A stretch of DNA of 44,100 bases from Anoxybacillus flavithermus (GCF_002742685.1 NZ_PEDM01000017.1:1-44100); one strand, 5' to 3'. Positions 6,931-15,817 are shown, counted from the stretch's first letter. Notes: a model not told the origin generated them from the sequence alone. Numbers and translations: made by a program.

Positions 6931-7371
6931 TCACGTATATATGTTAATAATCAATCCTTGAATTTCACCGACAAGCCCAAGCAGATCAAGCCCCTTCTTC
7001 TCTTTTTCTAATACGGCGTTTGTCAGTTCAACGAGCTTTTGATCGACTTCTTTCACAAGCTTATAAATTTTCGTCCGCCCCCCGCGGCTAAACCCGCGCT
7101 GTTCTTCAAGCTGCAAACTATTTTTTACCGCATCGTCTAAAAATTGTTTCACAAGCTTCTTATATTTTTTTAAATCTTCCACCGTTTGCGAATCAGCTAA
7201 CTTTTTTCCTTGCGCTTCAATTTCTTGCGCCATCGTTTGAAAACGTTCGAACAACACGTCGCTTTTTTTCTTATGCATCACTTCGGTAAACGACACCGAT
7301 TCCATCGGCGCATCGTCTTTTTTCTCGACGCGATTTAACGACGCCCGCGACACTTTATGCACTTCCATCAT
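6931..7371 (-). CDS. YaaR family protein (DUF327)
   Basis: The 146-residue protein has the features of the YaaR/DUF327 family: a mainly helical soluble protein with LKKYKKLVKQFLDDAVKNS near residue 67 and a conserved tail RTKIYKLVKEVDQKLVELTN. In B. subtilis yaaR lies elsewhere, next to recR/xpaC-region genes. Here it is between a flagellin terminator and yvyF. The function of the family is unknown. The only possible promoter region is the short gap of 33 bases between the flagellin terminator and this gene, so it may depend on read-through from hag2. Confidence 0.8.
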   Translation of the reverse strand: MMEVHKVSRASLNRVEKKDDAPMESVSFTEVMHKKKSDVLFERFQTMAQEIEAQGKKLADSQTVEDLKKYKKLVKQFLDDAVKNSLQLEEQRGFSRGGRTKIYKLVKEVDQKLVELTNAVLEKEKKGLDLLGLVGEIQGLIINIYT

Positions 7372-7405
7372 CGTTCACACCTTTTTCTTTTTATTATGCC
7401 ACACG

Positions 7406-7443
7406 TACAAAAAAAGGGCGAGGTCGCTTTGACCTACCCTTTT
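7406..7443 (-). terminator. Intrinsic terminator after flagellin hag2
   Basis: On the minus strand, the bases directly after the hag2 stop form a stem AAAGGG(T)AGGTC paired with GACCT(C)GCCCTTT around an AAAGC loop, followed by a run of T. This is a typical Rho-independent terminator. Confidence 0.85.
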
Positions 7444-7448
7444 ATTCA

Positions 7449-8585
7449 TTAGCTTTTTAACAATTGCAAAATTCCTTGCGGCAACTGGTTCGATTGCGCC
7501 AGCATCGCCTGTGCCGCTTGGTTTAAAATGTTATTTTTCGTAAAGTTCGTCATCTCCATCGCCATATCTGTATCGCGAATGCGTGACTCCGCAGACGTTA
7601 AATTTTCATGCGCTGTTTTTAAGTTGTTGATTGTGTGCTCGAGACGGTTTTGGTAAGCGCCGAGCTTGCCGCGTTCTTCGGATACTCTGCGGATAGCTTC
7701 GTCAATAGCTACAATCGCAGATTGAGCTGATGCATGATCGGTTACTGTTACTGAATCAATTCCTAATCCTGTCGTGGTCATGTCGCTTATGCTTAATCCA
7801 ACCACTTGACCTTCATTTGCACCAATTTGGAAGTTGCTTTCTGTTCCAGTAATTTCAACATCACCATTTAAACTATTCAGCGTATAAGCGCCATTTGTAG
7901 TAACCGTAATCAATGAAACTCCTGTGTATTTGCTGTTCGTGCTATCCCAGCCTTTAAAGGTAATGGAACCTGCACCGTCCACAGCCAAATCGGTCGCTTT
8001 TCCGATTACTGTACTGCTACTATCTCTTAACTCATAAACGTTATCTGTACCATTCCAAGTGATTGTATAAGTACCTGCTTTCAAACCACCGCCAGTTGTG
8101 ATATTAGCCACCCCTGTTACCGATAAAGCAGTCGTTTTCGATGAATCTTGATCCACTTTTGTTCCAAAAGTTCCATCAAGCAATGCCGTTTTGTTAAAAT
8201 CGGTTGATGTCGCTACACGTGTAATTTCTGTTTTCAACTGTTGAATTTCTTGGTCTAATGCTGCGCGATCTTCAGCTGTATTTGTATCGTTAGATGCTTG
8301 CACCGCTAGCTCGCGCATCCGCTGAAGCATGCTATGAACAGAGCTTAGCGCCCCCTCCGCTGTTTGAATTAACGAAATAGCATCTAACGCGTTGCGTTCT
8401 GCGACTTCTAATCCGCGAATTTGCGAGCGCATTTTTTCGGAAATGGCTAACCCTGCTGCATCGTCTGCTGCGCGGTTAATGCGTAAACCAGAGGAAAGTT
8501 TTTCTAAGTTTTTCGCTGTATTCGATTGGTTGACCGCTAAGTTACGATAAGCGTTTAAGGCTTGAATGTTATGGTTAATTCTCAT
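7449..8585 (-). CDS. Flagellin Hag2 (intact second flagellin)
   Basis: This is a 378-residue filament subunit with complete N-terminal (MRINHNIQALNAYRNL, SSGLRINRAADDAAGLAISE) and C-terminal (KLGAYQNRLEHTINNL, QAAQAMLAQSNQLPQGILQL) D0/D1 domains. The variable central domain, roughly residues 150-270, differs from Hag1. No intron interrupts it: the site corresponding to the hag1 intron reads straight through as RIRDTDMAMEM. It follows fliS by 13 bases and ends in a terminator. No clear sigma-D promoter was found immediately upstream, so it may be transcribed with fliS. Confidence 0.96.
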   Translation of the reverse strand: MRINHNIQALNAYRNLAVNQSNTAKNLEKLSSGLRINRAADDAAGLAISEKMRSQIRGLEVAERNALDAISLIQTAEGALSSVHSMLQRMRELAVQASNDTNTAEDRAALDQEIQQLKTEITRVATSTDFNKTALLDGTFGTKVDQDSSKTTALSVTGVANITTGGGLKAGTYTITWNGTDNVYELRDSSSTVIGKATDLAVDGAGSITFKGWDSTNSKYTGVSLITVTTNGAYTLNSLNGDVEITGTESNFQIGANEGQVVGLSISDMTTTGLGIDSVTVTDHASAQSAIVAIDEAIRRVSEERGKLGAYQNRLEHTINNLKTAHENLTSAESRIRDTDMAMEMTNFTKNNILNQAAQAMLAQSNQLPQGILQLLKS

Positions 8586-8598
8586 TTTTGCCTCTCCT

Positions 8599-9012
8599 TT
8601 ACTCTGTCATAATAAATTGTTCATATGTCGCTGCTTTTTTTGCCGCAACGTTTGTTGTCGGTTGTTTTTTTAGTGCCTCGTTCCATGCTGTCGCAATGTC
8701 TTTGGCGATCGTTAACACTTCTTGCATCATTGTTACGTCTTTTTTCATATTGGCATCGATGAGACGCTCGGCCATATAGTTGTATAACGCATCTAATTGA
8801 TGAGCGATAATGCCTGCGTCATAATTTAACCCAACACCTAGTCGTTGTAAAATATCGTTTGCTTTTTGCAATCGTTTATTGGCGTGAATGTAGTCGCCTT
8901 TTTTTGTGCTTGCGATCGCTTCTTCTACACTTTCAATTAACCCTTCATAAAGTAGCGCTGTTAATTGTTGCGGCGTTTTTTTATACACCGCTTCTTCTGT
9001 TAAAAATTCCAC
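8599..9012 (-). CDS. fliS: Flagellin export chaperone FliS
   Basis: FliS binds the C-terminal helix of flagellin in the cytoplasm and delivers it to the export gate. The 137-residue protein shows the FliS pattern: EAVYKKTPQQLTALLYEGLI near the N-terminus, then ANKRLQKANDILQRLGVGLN, and LDALYNYMAERLIDANMKKD. It starts at a GTG preceded by AAAAGGAGAG. In B. subtilis fliS follows fliD downstream of hag. Here it precedes a flagellin gene, an unusual order, and no fliD or fliT is nearby. Confidence 0.9.
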   Translation of the reverse strand: MEFLTEEAVYKKTPQQLTALLYEGLIESVEEAIASTKKGDYIHANKRLQKANDILQRLGVGLNYDAGIIAHQLDALYNYMAERLIDANMKKDVTMMQEVLTIAKDIATAWNEALKKQPTTNVAAKKAATYEQFIMTE

Positions 9013-9070
9013 GCGCTCACTCTCCTTTTATCGTTCACCTACTTTATTTATCGTCACGATTTTTCAATGT

Positions 9071-9358
9071 TTAATAGTTTCGTTCCATTTTTTCAATTAA
9101 AATTAAAATTTCTGCAATAACGGCATACAATTGCGGTGGAATCGTATCACCAAGGTCAAGATCAAGCAAATGTTGGACGAGCGCAGCATCTTGTTCAATC
9201 GGTATTCCGTTTTGTTTAGCAAGTTCAATAATCTTTTCTGCCACATAGCCGCGCCCGTGGGCGACGACGGTCGGCGCTTTATCTCCTTGTTCATAGCGAA
9301 TGACTGCCGCCGACGGGCCGTTTATTTCTCGCTTTCGCTTTTGGTTAAAGTACATCAT
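9071..9358 (-). CDS. FlhB C-terminal-domain homologue (YlqH/FlhX-like)
   Basis: The 95-residue protein resembles only the cytoplasmic C-terminal domain of FlhB/YscU-type export proteins: AAVIRYEQGDKAPTVVAHGR, then IIELAKQNGIPIEQDAAL and LGDTIPPQLYAVIAEILILI. It lacks the membrane domain and the NPTH self-cleavage site, as expected for stand-alone YlqH/FlhX proteins, which can partly replace the FlhB C-terminal domain in other bacteria. Its ATG overlaps the stop of the upstream large gene by four bases (ATGA), as ylqG-ylqH pair in B. subtilis. Start could be either of two adjacent ATG codons. Confidence 0.87.
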   Translation of the reverse strand: MMYFNQKRKREINGPSAAVIRYEQGDKAPTVVAHGRGYVAEKIIELAKQNGIPIEQDAALVQHLLDLDLGDTIPPQLYAVIAEILILIEKMERNY

Positions 9359-12300
9359 ATCGTGAAATCATATCCTTTCTCCGTCCATGTTGCCCGTTTC
9401 GGCTCGTTCATTTTTTCTTCTTTTTTCTCAAACGTCGTAAATTGTACGTGACCGACGCGGTAGCCGATGTCTTCCAACCTTTTTGTCGCCGTTTCGATGA
9501 GCGGACGCATGCGCTCCGCAAAATCTTCGCGGTCGTTGCGAAACGTCACCGAAATCGTTCGTTCATTGGCACTTAACAACACACCGACATCGCCAAGCTT
9601 TTTCGTTTCGAGTAAAAAGTATAAACTGCAGTTTTCCCAGTCAACTCGTTTTCCGTCGTTTCGCGCATTGACATATACTTTCACATCTTTTACTTCCTTT
9701 TGTAGCAACAACGGGATCGTAAAAAAGAGCGTTTGCATCGCACTTCCTTGATCGTTTTTATTGAGCAGCTGTTGCCCGGTCATATTCGCCAACGCTTGTT
9801 CCGTTTGTTTCGCCACTTCTCCACCTGTCTGCGCCAATTTCATGAGAAGGCCTTTCATCGTCTCTTCCGATTGTTTGCTTTCACTGTTAAACACGAGTGC
9901 ATTCGCCATATCGGTTTCATGCATCAAGCCGAGGCGGTGAATCGTTTGCAGCATATGGCGCGCGGACGGCTCAGGCTGAACGATTTCGTTCCATTGCGTC
10001 AGCAGTGCTTGTTCTGGTGTTTGTTGTTTCAGCGACTGCGCTTGAACAAAATGTTTTACTTTCACATCTGACGGTTTAAATTGCATTTGTTCGAGCGTAC
10101 TTTTTACTTGCTTCACGATTTTTTGTGCTTCTGCCATTTGTCCTTTATCTAGCAGCTTTTTCGCCTCCGCCAATTGTGAACTGGCTTGCAGCAATTTTTT
10201 CTCCATCGTCATATCCGCAAACAACATCGCATCGCTTTTTAAAATTGTTTGGTCAAGCTGTTTAATCGTCGTTTCTAGCAATTGCTTTGCTTGCGGTCGC
10301 GCCGCTTGCTTGTATTGAGTAATGAGATGATCGATTGCATCTAGATTGCGCATCATATCACGCTTCGTTTGTTGGAACTGTTTCGTCGCTTCTGCCATCC
10401 GTTTCGTGACGGTTTGCACGATAATATCTTTTGATTGCAAGCCGAGCGCAGCTAACGATTCGTACGCCGCATCAGCAAGTGAGGAAGCATCATTTGTCGG
10501 CAACGTCGTTTCCATTCGTTGAAGCGCTTCGACGACCGTTTGTCTTGCGGCCATTTCTCTCCCGTTTTCTGCAAGCTCATCAGCACGAGCAAACGCTTCA
10601 TGAAGTGACGGTTCCATATGTTGAGCGAGTTGCGCACGCGCCATTTGCAAAGCTTCTTTGACATTTGGCTCTTTTTGTATCATTTTTATTGCTTGAGTGA
10701 TCATCGCGCGAACGTCGTTTGTTGCACGTTGTTCATTTTGTATTGTCGCAATCGCCGTTAAAAGCTGTTCGCGTTGTTTGTCGAGCATTTGTGTAACTTG
10801 CTGAAGCGTTTGTACCATATTTGCTTGCTTCGAAAGTGTCGCATCACCTTGAAGCTCACGAACCGCTTCTGTCAGCGTCATCGTTTGTTGTTCAAGGTGA
10901 TCGGCAATCATATTTGCACGATTGATATATTCAGGCGCAAGCTGTTGTTCGATGGTACGTAACGTTTGTACGAGCTTTTGCTGTGCCTCTGCACCATGAC
11001 CAACCGCTTCAAATAATTTTGCTTGATTTAATGCACGCACCACTTTCTCTGCTTGCTCTGCTGGTAATGTCAGAGCCACCTCTCTCACTTGCGGCTCTAC
11101 CGCTTTCACATTTGGGGCGTTTTCGACTTGTTTCCGCACCTCTGCCACTTGTTTTAGCTGTGCTTCTTTTGTTTCTACCTTTGTCACTGGAGTATTCGTT
11201 CGTACCGCTTCTTTCGCTGTCCGCACCACTTCCGCTGTCGCTTCTTCCTCTACCGTACGCAACGCTTGAATCAACTGTTGACGAGCTTCCATGCTGCGTC
11301 CCATTGCCTCTTGCTGTTTCGACTGCTCAAGTGCACGAATTACTTTCTCTGCTTCGTTCGCTCGTAATGTACGAGCGACTTCCCTCACTTGTGGCTCTAC
11401 TGCTTTCACCATCGGAGCGTTTTCTACTTGTTTTCGTACCTCTGCCACTTGTTTCAGCTGGGCTTCTTGCACGTCCACTTTCGTCGCTGGAGTATTTGCT
11501 CGTACAGCTTCTTTCGCTGTTCGTACGACGTCCGCAACCACATCTTCTTCCATCCCACGTAGTGCCTGCATGAGCTGTTGACGAGCTTCCATGCTGCGTC
11601 CCATTGCCTCTTGCTGTTTCGACTGCTCAAGTGCACGAATTACTTTTTCTCCCTGTTCCGTTGGTAATGTACGAGCCACTTCTCTCACTTGTGGCTCCAC
11701 TGCTTTCACATTCGATGCACTTTCCGCTTGTTTCCACACTTCAGTAACTTGCTTTAATTGGGATTCTTTTGCTTCCAACGCCGTGGTTGGCGCATTCGCT
11801 CGGACCACTTCTTTTGCTGTCCGCACCACGTCCGCAACCGCTTCTTCCTCCACCGTACGTAATGCCTGCACCAACTGTTGACGGGCTTCCACGCTGCGTC
11901 CCATTGTCTCTTGCTGTTTCGACTGCTCAAGTGCACGAATCACTTTTTCTGCTTCGTTCGCTCGTAATGTACGAGCGACTTCCCTCACTTGTGACTCTAC
12001 TGCTTTCACCATCGGAGCGTTTTCTGCTTGCTTTCGTACCTCTGCCACTTGTTTCAGCCGGGCTTCTTGCACGTCCACTTTCGTCACTGGAGTATTTGCT
12101 CGTACCACTTCTTTCGCTGTGCGCACCACGTCCGCAACCACCTCTTCTTCCACCCCACGTAGTGCCTGCATGAGCTGTTGACGAGCTTCCACACTTCGCC
12201 CAACCGTCTCCAGCTGTTTCGCCTGTTCAAGCGCACGAACTACTTTCTCTGCTTCGTTCGCTCGTAATGTACGAGCGACTTCCCTCACTTGTGGCTCTAC

Positions 12301-13692
12301 TGCTTTCACAGTCGGCGCGCTTTCCGCTTGCTTACGTACCTCGACCACTTGTTTTAGTTTGGCTTCTTGGAGTTCTACTTTCGCTATTGGCGCGTTCGTA
12401 CGCAACGTTTCTTTCATTTCTGCCTCTGTTTTTTGTCCTATCGCACGCAACGCTTGAATAAGATCGTTTTTTGCTTTTTCTCCTAATTGTTGTACACGTT
12501 CAATCGCTTCATACAATTCATTCGCTTCATACAATTCATTCGCTTCCATGCGCGGCAACACCGTTTCTTTCAACTGACGAACAGCGTCTTCTATATTGCG
12601 AGCAGTGCGCACGATGCGTTTCGCTTCATCGACGACTTGCTTTTGTACAGGTGAGGACGGTTGTACCGGAACGTCTTCCTTCTTCTCTACAGAAACAAAC
12701 GCTTCAAGCAATCGTTGTTTGGCACTAAGTGGTTGGCCTGAGCGATACAACTGTTCTGCCTCTTGCAACGCTGGACCGAGCGTTTGACGAACGACGTCGC
12801 TTCCTTTTGCTACAGCGATCGCTTTGGCAACAATCGGCTCGCGTTCAATTTGTTGACGCATGATTTGCAACTGTTTTTCTTGCGTCGTCGCCCGTTCTGT
12901 TTGTACGTCATTCGTTTTCTTTTCGTTCACTTCTGCCATAGCGACCGCTTGCATAATGCGGCTGCGGGCAAACGATTCATGACCTCTCTCTTTCAGTACA
13001 GCCGCTTCACGAACAGCTTTCGCGATCTCCTCATGCCCGTTTTCTTCGGCAAACTGTTTCGTCCATTCAATGACGCGGTCTATATTTTTTTCTTGTTGTA
13101 GCTGTGTACGTAATTGACTAACCGTTTGCGACGATTGTTTTGCGATTGGAGTAAATGAAAAATGTGCGTCAATGGCGCGCACGATATCATGTAACGACTC
13201 GCTGAACGGCTTGCCGTGGAGCGCTTCATGAACCGTTTGTAACTGCTTCAATGTCATATCAAGCTTTTTACTTGCGGCAATTTGAATCGTTTCTAATTTT
13301 TGTTCAACCGTTCCTTTTCCTTCTGCTAAAAATGTACGCAATGCCTCTACCGTTTCGCGAGTGAACGGCAGTTGCTTTTGAGCGATGATCGTTGCCGCTT
13401 GGCGAAGTTCAGGCGTTTCAAACGTTTCAAGTGATGATGGGGAAGTAGGTGTCACAACCTTTCCTTCGACCACATCTCCATTGCCACCTGTCACTTGCAC
13501 TTTCACTCTTCCAGAAGGCGGCACGTCTCCTTCAAAACGAAACCGAATGTCAACCCCTCGCAATTGCACGATTGCTTCTTTTTCACTTACTTGCTCTTTC
13601 ACGACCGCTTCATACACATCTCCGGCTTTTAACGTCACAGTCGTTGACGATGAGGATGCCGAGCGATAATGTCCGTATCCGCGAATTTCCAT
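9355..13692 (-). CDS. Very large FliK/YlqG-like hook-length control-type protein with 100-residue repeats
   Basis: About 1445 residues. The N-terminus (from MEIRGYGHYRS) has a beta-rich segment with GDVYEAVVKEQVSEKEAIVQ. The C-terminal 120 residues resemble the FliK C-terminal domain (IPLLLQKEVKDVKVYVNARN, LGDVGVLLSANERTISVTFR, AERMRPLIETATKRLEDIGY). Between them is an almost entirely helical, Gln/Glu/Ala/Lys-rich region. It includes five tandem units of 100 residues, each containing VREVARTL and EARQQLMQALR-like segments. It pairs with a YlqH-like gene, as ylqG does in B. subtilis, but is nearly three times the length of YlqG. The ATG at 13692 is chosen because GGAG precedes it and an upstream extension would overlap comFC. 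Function is inferred: a length-control or export-linked protein. Confidence 0.85.
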   Translation of the reverse strand: MEIRGYGHYRSASSSSTTVTLKAGDVYEAVVKEQVSEKEAIVQLRGVDIRFRFEGDVPPSGRVKVQVTGGNGDVVEGKVVTPTSPSSLETFETPELRQAATIIAQKQLPFTRETVEALRTFLAEGKGTVEQKLETIQIAASKKLDMTLKQLQTVHEALHGKPFSESLHDIVRAIDAHFSFTPIAKQSSQTVSQLRTQLQQEKNIDRVIEWTKQFAEENGHEEIAKAVREAAVLKERGHESFARSRIMQAVAMAEVNEKKTNDVQTERATTQEKQLQIMRQQIEREPIVAKAIAVAKGSDVVRQTLGPALQEAEQLYRSGQPLSAKQRLLEAFVSVEKKEDVPVQPSSPVQKQVVDEAKRIVRTARNIEDAVRQLKETVLPRMEANELYEANELYEAIERVQQLGEKAKNDLIQALRAIGQKTEAEMKETLRTNAPIAKVELQEAKLKQVVEVRKQAESAPTVKAVEPQVREVARTLRANEAEKVVRALEQAKQLETVGRSVEARQQLMQALRGVEEEVVADVVRTAKEVVRANTPVTKVDVQEARLKQVAEVRKQAENAPMVKAVESQVREVARTLRANEAEKVIRALEQSKQQETMGRSVEARQQLVQALRTVEEEAVADVVRTAKEVVRANAPTTALEAKESQLKQVTEVWKQAESASNVKAVEPQVREVARTLPTEQGEKVIRALEQSKQQEAMGRSMEARQQLMQALRGMEEDVVADVVRTAKEAVRANTPATKVDVQEAQLKQVAEVRKQVENAPMVKAVEPQVREVARTLRANEAEKVIRALEQSKQQEAMGRSMEARQQLIQALRTVEEEATAEVVRTAKEAVRTNTPVTKVETKEAQLKQVAEVRKQVENAPNVKAVEPQVREVALTLPAEQAEKVVRALNQAKLFEAVGHGAEAQQKLVQTLRTIEQQLAPEYINRANMIADHLEQQTMTLTEAVRELQGDATLSKQANMVQTLQQVTQMLDKQREQLLTAIATIQNEQRATNDVRAMITQAIKMIQKEPNVKEALQMARAQLAQHMEPSLHEAFARADELAENGREMAARQTVVEALQRMETTLPTNDASSLADAAYESLAALGLQSKDIIVQTVTKRMAEATKQFQQTKRDMMRNLDAIDHLITQYKQAARPQAKQLLETTIKQLDQTILKSDAMLFADMTMEKKLLQASSQLAEAKKLLDKGQMAEAQKIVKQVKSTLEQMQFKPSDVKVKHFVQAQSLKQQTPEQALLTQWNEIVQPEPSARHMLQTIHRLGLMHETDMANALVFNSESKQSEETMKGLLMKLAQTGGEVAKQTEQALANMTGQQLLNKNDQGSAMQTLFFTIPLLLQKEVKDVKVYVNARNDGKRVDWENCSLYFLLETKKLGDVGVLLSANERTISVTFRNDREDFAERMRPLIETATKRLEDIGYRVGHVQFTTFEKKEEKMNEPKRATWTEKGYDFTI
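10981..12480 (-). repeat. Five tandem 300-bp repeats inside the FliK/YlqG-like gene
   Basis: Blocks starting at 11281, 11581, 11881 and 12181 are in exact 300-bp register and highly alike. The first 60 bases of the 11281 and 11581 units are identical, as are 60-base blocks at 11341 and 12241. A more diverged unit begins near 10981. Each unit encodes 100 residues, so the frame is kept. The mosaic sharing of blocks between non-adjacent units suggests unequal crossing-over or gene conversion. Confidence 0.93.
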
Positions 13693-13774
13693 AACGACCC
13701 ATCTCCGTTCTCCGATTTTCCTACCCTTTATATCGACCAGTAGGACGCCGTTTTCAATGGGAGTTTGTTCCCAA

Positions 13775-14443
13775 CTATGAACGGACGAGCGTAAAAGAAG
13801 AAATGTCACGTGCCCCTGCATCATACAGAAGTTTTGCCGCTTCGTGCACCGTTGCGCCTGTCGTGTAAATATCATCCACAATCACAATGCGCTTTTCTGC
13901 CACATTTTCCCCGGTGATACAAAACTTCCGTCCAGTGAAACGTTCACGTCTCGTTTTTTTCGATTGTTTTTCATCATCGATACGTCGCAAAGCAAAAATC
14001 ATCGGCAATGGCAAAAGGGAAGCGATCGCCTCCGCTTGATTAAATCCGCGTTCAGCTAGTCGAGAAGGGCTAAGAGGAATGGGCACGAGGCATACATCGG
14101 AAGAAAAATGTTTAGAAAAAACGGTGCGAACATCGTGACGAAACGCTTCAATAAGTGCATAATCGCCGCGAAATTTAAAACGATTCATCACTTCTTTCAT
14201 CCAATCATTGTACATATACACCGAGACATTTTGTTTCAAAACACTTTTTCGTTTTTCCCACGCGATGCAATCTTCACATACTGCCTGATCAATTAAACGG
14301 CTACATCGCTCACAACGATTCCCTTCCAAACGAATAAAACGAGCGCGGCAACGCGGGCAACAAACATCCGCTTGGCGAAGCGTCAAAAGCATCGCAAACG
14401 ACATCGTCGGCATCCATTCATCATGACAAATCAAACATTTCAT
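13775..14443 (-). CDS. comFC: Competence protein ComFC (phosphoribosyltransferase-like)
   Basis: ComFC is needed for transformation and is thought to act with the ComFA ATPase at the membrane during single-stranded DNA import. The 222-residue protein has an N-terminal zinc-binding cluster (CLICH, CCPRC, CERC, CEDC in the first 90 residues) and a type I phosphoribosyltransferase fold with the PRPP loop IVIVDDIYTTGATV near residue 180. Its start overlaps the comFA stop by four bases (ATGA). No comFB lies between the two, unlike B. subtilis. Confidence 0.94.
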   Translation of the reverse strand: MKCLICHDEWMPTMSFAMLLTLRQADVCCPRCRARFIRLEGNRCERCSRLIDQAVCEDCIAWEKRKSVLKQNVSVYMYNDWMKEVMNRFKFRGDYALIEAFRHDVRTVFSKHFSSDVCLVPIPLSPSRLAERGFNQAEAIASLLPLPMIFALRRIDDEKQSKKTRRERFTGRKFCITGENVAEKRIVIVDDIYTTGATVHEAAKLLYDAGARDISSFTLVRS

Positions 14444-15765
14444 TCGTCAATCAACCCTCGCTTCCGTGCTTCATCGTTCATGCTTACAATATGGCGCTTT
14501 GCTTTAAGCATTGCTTTCGTTTTTCCAAAATGAAAAAAGCGAATGTCACCTGTCGGATATTGCGCACTTCGCCCGACTCGTCCAGCGATTTGCACGAGCG
14601 CACTTTCTGTAAAAATCGGCTGTTCTGCACCGAACACAGCGACATCAATGTTTGGCACAGTCACCCCGCGCTCTAAAATCGTCGTTGTCACGAGAATAGA
14701 AATTTGTCCGCGCCGAAAAGCGAGCACTTTTTCTTTTCGTTTCGGGTCTTCGGCATGTACCCCCTCAATGTGCGGATGGAATTGTTGTAAGTACGGAACG
14801 ACTTGTTGTAAAAAATCGATGTAAGGAACGAAGAAAAAAGCTTGTTTGTTTCTTTCGAGATGTTCATTTACCCATTGAACGACACATGAAGGTAATCGGT
14901 TGTGACGCCACTTTTTTTTCCAGTTGCCGCACCATTCAAATGTCGGAACGGGAAGCGGACGGCGATGATACCGAGCAGGAATCGTCACCGCTTTTCGCTT
15001 TCCTCTTTTTACTTCACTTTGCCATTGTTCGTTAGGTGTTGCGGTTAAATAAATGAGTGAAGACGTCGGTTTTCGGGCACGTTCTACCGCATAGGAAAGC
15101 ATCGGATCGACGCTATACGGAAATGCATCGACTTCATCAACAATCATGACATCAAAAGCACGGTAATACCGAAGCAATTGATGCGTCGTTGACACCGTCA
15201 ATGAAGCAAGCTTGCCACGGTCTTGGCTACCGCCATATAACGCCGCCATATCGACCGATGGAAATACACTCGCCAAGCGCGGAGCTAGCTCTAATACGAC
15301 ATCTGTGCGCGGAGCGGCAATGCAAACACGCTTTCCTTGTGATAGCGCCATATTAATTCCCGCAAATAACACTTCCGTTTTTCCTGCACCGCATACGGCC
15401 CAAACGAGCAAGGAGTCGTTTCGATCAATCGCATGACACACTTCGTCGGAAGCAAGTTGTTGAGCTGGGGATAGTTTACCGCTCCATTTTAGCGGTGAAG
15501 AAAAAGAGGTGGAGGGAACAGGACCAGTCCATATGACGAGCGGATTGCATTCGCTACATCGTCCCATCATGATACATTTTCGGCAATACGTACATATACG
15601 TCCACAACGAGCACAAGGAAAAGAGGCAAAAAGTTGTTGATCTTCGTTGTCACATCGCACACAACGATACCCTTTCTTCGTTTTCACGATGCTTTCTACA
15701 ACTTGAACATACTTCTCATCATAAGGAAAAGAAAGTTCAGATTTTAGCAGCTGTTTGCCTGCCAT
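14440..15765 (-). CDS. comFA: Competence ATP-dependent helicase/translocase ComFA
   Basis: ComFA is a DEAD-box-like ATPase that helps pull transforming DNA into the cytosol. The protein of about 441 residues has four paired cysteines forming a zinc finger (CVRC, CARC, CTYCRKC, CSEC in the first 80 residues), Walker A (WAVCGAGKTEVLF), the motif II sequence VDEVDAFPY, motif III-like LTATP, and motif VI QIAGRVGRSAQYPTGD. The frame is open to a GTG at 15780, but that codon lies inside the likely Shine-Dalgarno (GTGAGGTG). The ATG at 15765 or the TTG at 15771 is a more likely start. Confidence 0.94.
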   Translation of the reverse strand: MAGKQLLKSELSFPYDEKYVQVVESIVKTKKGYRCVRCDNEDQQLFASFPCARCGRICTYCRKCIMMGRCSECNPLVIWTGPVPSTSFSSPLKWSGKLSPAQQLASDEVCHAIDRNDSLLVWAVCGAGKTEVLFAGINMALSQGKRVCIAAPRTDVVLELAPRLASVFPSVDMAALYGGSQDRGKLASLTVSTTHQLLRYYRAFDVMIVDEVDAFPYSVDPMLSYAVERARKPTSSLIYLTATPNEQWQSEVKRGKRKAVTIPARYHRRPLPVPTFEWCGNWKKKWRHNRLPSCVVQWVNEHLERNKQAFFFVPYIDFLQQVVPYLQQFHPHIEGVHAEDPKRKEKVLAFRRGQISILVTTTILERGVTVPNIDVAVFGAEQPIFTESALVQIAGRVGRSAQYPTGDIRFFHFGKTKAMLKAKRHIVSMNDEARKRGLIDE

Positions 15766-15784
15766 ATACAAACAAATCACCTCA

Positions 15785-15817
15785 CTAAAAAAGAAGTGGA
15801 CAAGTCGCCCACTTCTT
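15785..15817 (-). terminator. Intrinsic terminator or leader hairpin upstream of comFA
   Basis: The minus strand forms AAGAAGTGG/CCACTTCTT (15791-15799 with 15809-15817) followed by six T. It may end degV transcription about 180 bases after the degV stop. It lies only about 20 bases from the comFA start, so a comFA transcript starting further upstream would have to cross it. Confidence 0.7.

Noticed and set aside
9013-9070. Possible sigma-D promoter upstream of fliS
   Set aside because: AACGATAA resembles the -10 box, but the nearest TAAA is only 11 bases away instead of 14-16.
10983-12461. Several long plus-strand open frames rich in Leu, Pro and Ser
   Set aside because: Shadows of the 300-bp repeats in the FliK/YlqG-like gene: their length follows from the repeat composition and they have no ribosome-binding sites.
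10981-12480. CRISPR-like repeat array
   Set aside because: The repeats are 300 bp, directly adjacent, in frame and protein-coding.
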